Below, one piece after another: positions 60,386 to 64,000 of a stretch of 64,000 nucleotides of DNA. Source of the stretch: Auricularia sp. M13 (Eukaryota > Basidiomycota > Agaricomycetes > Auriculariales > Auriculariaceae); the NCBI GenBank assembly GCA_037042915.1, contig CM073193.1:434001-498000 (forward strand), given 5' to 3'. The notes beneath the pieces are model-generated. The model was given only the letters and a program-made list of their open reading frames with translations, did no database searches and had not been told where the DNA came from. Position 1 is the stretch's first letter, and the number at the start of each line of letters is the position of its first letter. A program made the translations under genes and the position numbers.

Positions 60386-62437
60386 TCAAGAAGTAGTCGT
60401 CGCAGACTCAAGATCGTCCGGCGTCCAGTACGTGACGAACGTGCCACGAAAGGCCTCGATGTACCACCAGCCCTGGCTCGCGCCCTTGCCCTTTTTCTTC
60501 TTCTTGGCGCCCTCCTTTGGCTTCTCGACGACCTGCACCCAGATACCCTGGAGGCCAAAGCCAAGAATTAACTTGTCCACAGCGTCGGCGCGGACAAACA
60601 CGCTGATCTCGTCGGCGGACGGATCGTACTCGCCGGGCTTGCCATTGTCAAAGAGCATCTCGGGCGGAGAAATGTCGATGGAGAAGGGAGGAGGCCACGG
60701 CGCCAGGACGAGCGTCGCGAGTTTCGCCGCGGGGCCCGTCGTGCCAGGGTTGGGCGGCACGACGCGCACGAGCCGACGCGTGCTCTTCTCCGCGCGCTGC
60801 TGAGTTAGCGCTGCCGTGTCCACCGTCGGGCCGAGGTAGTCAGCCAGCGTGCTCGAGTCGCCCGCGACGACCGTCCAGTCCTCCGGCTCGGGCAGCACGG
60901 CGTCCTCGCCGTTGGGGCCCTTGACGTACCCCCACGCCGAGTTGCCATACTTGCCGATGTCGAGCTCGTCCCAGCCCGGCGCAGCGTTCACGTGGGTCTC
61001 GTCGCCCCAGCCGGAGCCGATAGGCGCAACATCTACAGGCACATCCACCGCTTGACCAAGGCTGCCCCAGCCCGCAGTCGTCGTGGCGGTTTCGTCCCAG
61101 CCGGAGCCGGACCCGAGGGCGGCGGACGCGACCTCGGCAGGGACGTTCACTGTGTGCCCGTTGATGTCGACCTGCATCGGCTCATCTGGCTGTGTGTCGG
61201 GGTCGATGATGGCCGCCTTGATCACCTCGATGCCAGTGTCAACCGCTGCAGACACTGGCGGCGGCGGTGGTGCGTTCTTGGTCTCAGGCGCGGCGGGCTC
61301 CTCGTCCCATGCATAGCCGCCCGCGCCCAGGTTCGACTTGTCGGCGAATCCGAGCAGGTCGCGGCATTTCGTGCCAAACTTCTCCGGAGAGAGCGACTGG
61401 CCAACTTCCGCGGTGCGGGGCAGTTCGACGCGCGCAACCTCCGTGATGGCGTGCGCGCGCTCGAGCGACTTGCGTGATTCGGGCAGCACGCGGTGCTTAA
61501 TGAGGTACTGCAAGAAAAGTCCAATGAGGATGGGGCCGTCCTTTAGTTTTGCGGGAACCCTACGACTGATTAGCGCTTTAGCCAGCAGATTTCGCTCAGG
61601 CAGAACGCACCACATCAGTCCTTTGGAGGAGTAGAAAGACGATAGATACACCTTGATGGCATGCTCTGGGTCGTCCAGGAAGCGGTTCATGAGAGCGTGA
61701 TCGGCCCATGGATCACTGTCGTGGTCTGTTATGTGAGCTTCAGCTGGTGGATCGTCGACCATATCCTCGTCATCTGAGATGTCGGGCTCGTCGGCGCTTT
61801 GCTTCGGCTTTGTCTGGTTAGGGTTCGTGATAATGCCTAAGAATTGCCTGAACTGCGAAATTCAGAGTTAATTCAAAGTCAATCAGCCGATACGAGTCAC
61901 TCACGAAGTCAAAGACGGACTGAAGTTGTGAGTTCCACTGTTTTCCAGCTTGGAACTCTGCGATGGCTTGTTCCAACCTAACGCCTCGTGTCTGGCGTCT
62001 GCGGTCGATCAGCATTATTTGCCACAAAATAAGGAACCATGGAGCACGCACGGATCGTATGGTCGTACTGGTGTATTATTCTCGATTTCCTCCCATTGTT
62101 CGTACCAGGTGAGCTTGACGCCCTCTCGAGCATTTTTCTCAGCCTGTGCCTTGCGGCGCTTCTTCGCGCTCTTCGGCCCCGCGCCCGCTTCGCCGTGCAC
62201 CACTCGGAGTGCGACCGTAGGAATGCCCAAGCCATCCACTTCGTCTTCACCATTGTCTTTGGCAATGATGCCAACATCCTTGAACGCCTTGAATGGGACA
62301 ATGGTCACGCCAGCGGGAACCTGTGGCCAGGGCGGAAATTTGTAGTACGGCACGCCGTTTTCGTCCACCTCATACGGTCCAATGAAGCCCGCCGTACTCG
62401 TTGGATCTGGGGCCGGGGACGCTGCAACGTCGGCCAT
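60386..62437 (-). CDS. Arb1-like protein (Argonaute siRNA chaperone subunit)
   Basis: Starts MADVAASPAPDPTSTAGF; a basic KKRRKAQAEKNAREG segment precedes 'LTWYEQWEEIENNTPVRPYD'. Introns GTGCGT...CCGCAG and GTGAGT...TCGCAG join 'YDPRQTRGVRLEQAI', 'FQAGKQWNSQLQSVFDFF' and 'RQFLGIITNPNQ' in frame. Next comes 'AIKVYLSSFYSSKGLMW' and 'ILIGLFLQYLIKHRVLPE'. This order (R..RLE.AI..FQAG..WNSQLQSV, then a globular helical block) fits the Arb1 family, which in fission yeast holds Argonaute with duplex siRNA in the nucleus. A Gly/Trp-containing linker ('GSGWDETATTTAGWG', 'GSGWGDE') is reminiscent of Argonaute-binding GW motifs. The C-terminal domain ends 'WTPDDLESATTTS'. Family assignment is from recalled pattern. 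Confidence 0.65.
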
Positions 62438-62837
62438 GCTGGTGGGATGAGAGCAAGAGGATGAAGGTTATTTCGCGTTCCGCTTGTGGCGTGTTGCCGC
62501 CGGAGAATCGCGCCGCTTGCCCGGATCGGTGAGATTATCTGCAAATTATCTGGTCTTCTGCGTCTATTTTCATTACCACCGCGGTATTCCTGGAGACTGC
62601 TCAAAGAGTTCAAATACCAAGCGTCAATATTATGTAAGCATTGGTCGCAAGAATGGGCCAAGAGAGATGCGAATCGCTGCCCCCAAAGCAAGTCATGAAG
62701 CTCGTAAAATAGAGTCTTTCTGACATACAAAGCAGGTTCAATTGAGAGTGATAGACTGAAGAGAGCTGTAAAAATCCAAAGCGCGAGATTTCAGATATAT
62801 ACACAGACAGAGAAAGCAAGATCGACAAATGCGAACA

Positions 62838-63712
62838 TCACTCCTCGCCGGCAGGCTCCAAGGCATGAACTTCCGGCAGCCATGCCTGGAGATTCTCCCT
62901 CAAGAGCTTCAATACGATGACCGCGTCCCTGTACCTATCCTCGCTCAGCGTGTCGAGCCCCTCCAAAGCCTCGTCGAAGGATTCCTTGGCCATATTCCAC
63001 GCTCCGCGCACGTCGCGCATGATGTCGTACTGGAATACACTCGCGTTGAGCAGCAGACCCAGTCTCAGCGGATCAATCGGCAGGAGCGCTCTGGCGGCTA
63101 TCTCGAGTGCACTATCGTATGCAGCCTTAGCCAGCCGTGCGTGGGACGCATCTGAGGGAAAGGTCTCGGCCAGATAGCGACGGTGGTCAGCTTGCCTGAG
63201 GTGCGAAAACCATGAGGATGAGGCATGGCGAGCGAAGCGTTCGGAAGCACGCACATCTTAATATAGAACACCTTGGCCTCGTCGTCTGCTGCGCGAGGGA
63301 CGAATTTGCTCTCCAGCAACCCGATAATGTCGCTTCCCAGGACCAGAATCTCCTTCTCCACCTTGGAGATGAACTCTTTGGATCGCTCGTCTGGCTTTGA
63401 CGCGCCACCCGCCACCGAGAGGAGGATGCGGCGCGACCGGCGCAGACGGGACATGTTGTTCTGGAACGCGATGGAGACGAGGGAGCGCTCGTTGATGCTC
63501 AAGTCGCCGTCGCTCTGCGCTATGAAAAGCCGCGCATACGCGAGCATGTCTGAACATCGTCAGCCTCTATATCTCAACCAGATATACGACATACCATCGA
63601 AGCGGTCTGCTGCTTCCGCAAGCCGACAATACAGGACGGCATCTTCACGCGAGAGCTTCACTGGAGAAAGAGGCTGCGCTGAGTTGGTAGCGGCTGCGTG
63701 AGGCATGGTCAT
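62838..63712 (-). CDS. Divergent 14-3-3 family protein
   Basis: Exons 63712-63595, 63549-63255 and 63195-62838 join in frame to 256 aa, the usual 14-3-3 length. Family blocks: 'LSREDAVLYCRLAEAADRFD', 'LSINERSLVSIAFQN', 'FYIKMQADHRRYLAE', 'PLRLGLLLNASVFQYDI', and 'FDEALEGLDTLSEDRYRDA' + 'LLRENLQAW'. It should form an all-helical dimer that binds phospho-Ser/Thr peptides. The basic pocket Arg residues and the Arg-Tyr pair are kept, but the conserved Lys of 'VAYKN' is Gln here ('IAFQN'). The start may be 63712 (MTMPHAA) or 63706 (MPHAA). Probably an extra, specialised paralogue beside the canonical fungal 14-3-3 genes. Confidence 0.85.
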
Positions 63713-64000
63713 CGAGAGGAGTGTTGAGTCAATAGCGCTTGGGGTGAGACGGCCGTTTATATGGCCGCCTGGGCCAAGGGTTGCGCCGCAGGTGGAGCGG
63801 AGGGTTTCACGGCACGCACAGAGCAACTTCGAACAGCATATCTGTGCAGTGTGCAATGCCCTGGGCGTAGGGCGATGTGAGCGTCAACACAGCGCCGGCT
63901 TCTCGGATCCGCTCGCTCGCTGTGGTGCAAACACACAGCCTGCAGTTAAAGTGTCGAGCATTAGCGTTTCAGTGGTAAGGACAGTAGGAGAACCTACAGT
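63713..64000. other. Upstream flank of the 14-3-3 gene, to window end
   Basis: Less than 300 bp. Contains the 5' leader region; no clear TATA box and no second gene visible. Confidence 0.4.

Overview
The window is nuclear DNA of a filamentous basidiomycete, most likely an Agaricomycete (wood-decay mushroom type). Evidence: genes are cut by many 45-75 nt GT-AG introns; there are a TOK-type two-pore K+ channel, an AA12 PQQ-dependent dehydrogenase, a PDR-type ABC transporter and an Arb1-type RNAi factor; two tRNA genes have eukaryotic form (tRNA-Lys with an anticodon-loop intron). No bacterial operon structure is visible. Exon borders below were placed by reading frame and family motifs, without transcript data.

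Left arm (1-14.3 kb): the 3' part of a NADAR-domain gene, a protein with a triple internal repeat, a Cys-rich secreted protein, a TOK K+ channel, a small secreted protein, a short-chain dehydrogenase, an F-box/nucleotidyltransferase-like protein, and an aromatic/aminoadipate aminotransferase.

Centre (14.33-33.33 kb): a 19-kb direct-repeat array R-X-R-X-R. R is about 2.2 kb and carries a complete AlkB-family 2-oxoglutarate/Fe(II) dioxygenase gene (three copies, minus strand). X is about 6.2 kb and holds no protein I recognise. The two X copies differ only by three short indels that I could find. The outer R copies differ clearly, and the middle R is a visible recombinant of the two. This is the most unusual structure in the window.

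Right arm (33.3-64 kb): an AA12 secreted quinoprotein dehydrogenase; a tandem cluster of four J-domain (DnaJ-like) genes with the same exon plan, one with a degenerate HPD motif; delta-1-pyrroline-5-carboxylate dehydrogenase; a tandem pair of secreted proteins with arrestin-like sequence; tRNA-Arg(ACG); a full-length PDR-type ABC transporter; a 0.73-kb mariner-like MITE; tRNA-Lys(CTT); an unknown basic protein; an Arb1-like protein; and a divergent 14-3-3 protein.

There is no single pathway here. The themes are local gene duplication (AlkB x3, J proteins x4, secreted pair x2) and oxidative/secretory functions common in wood-decay fungi.
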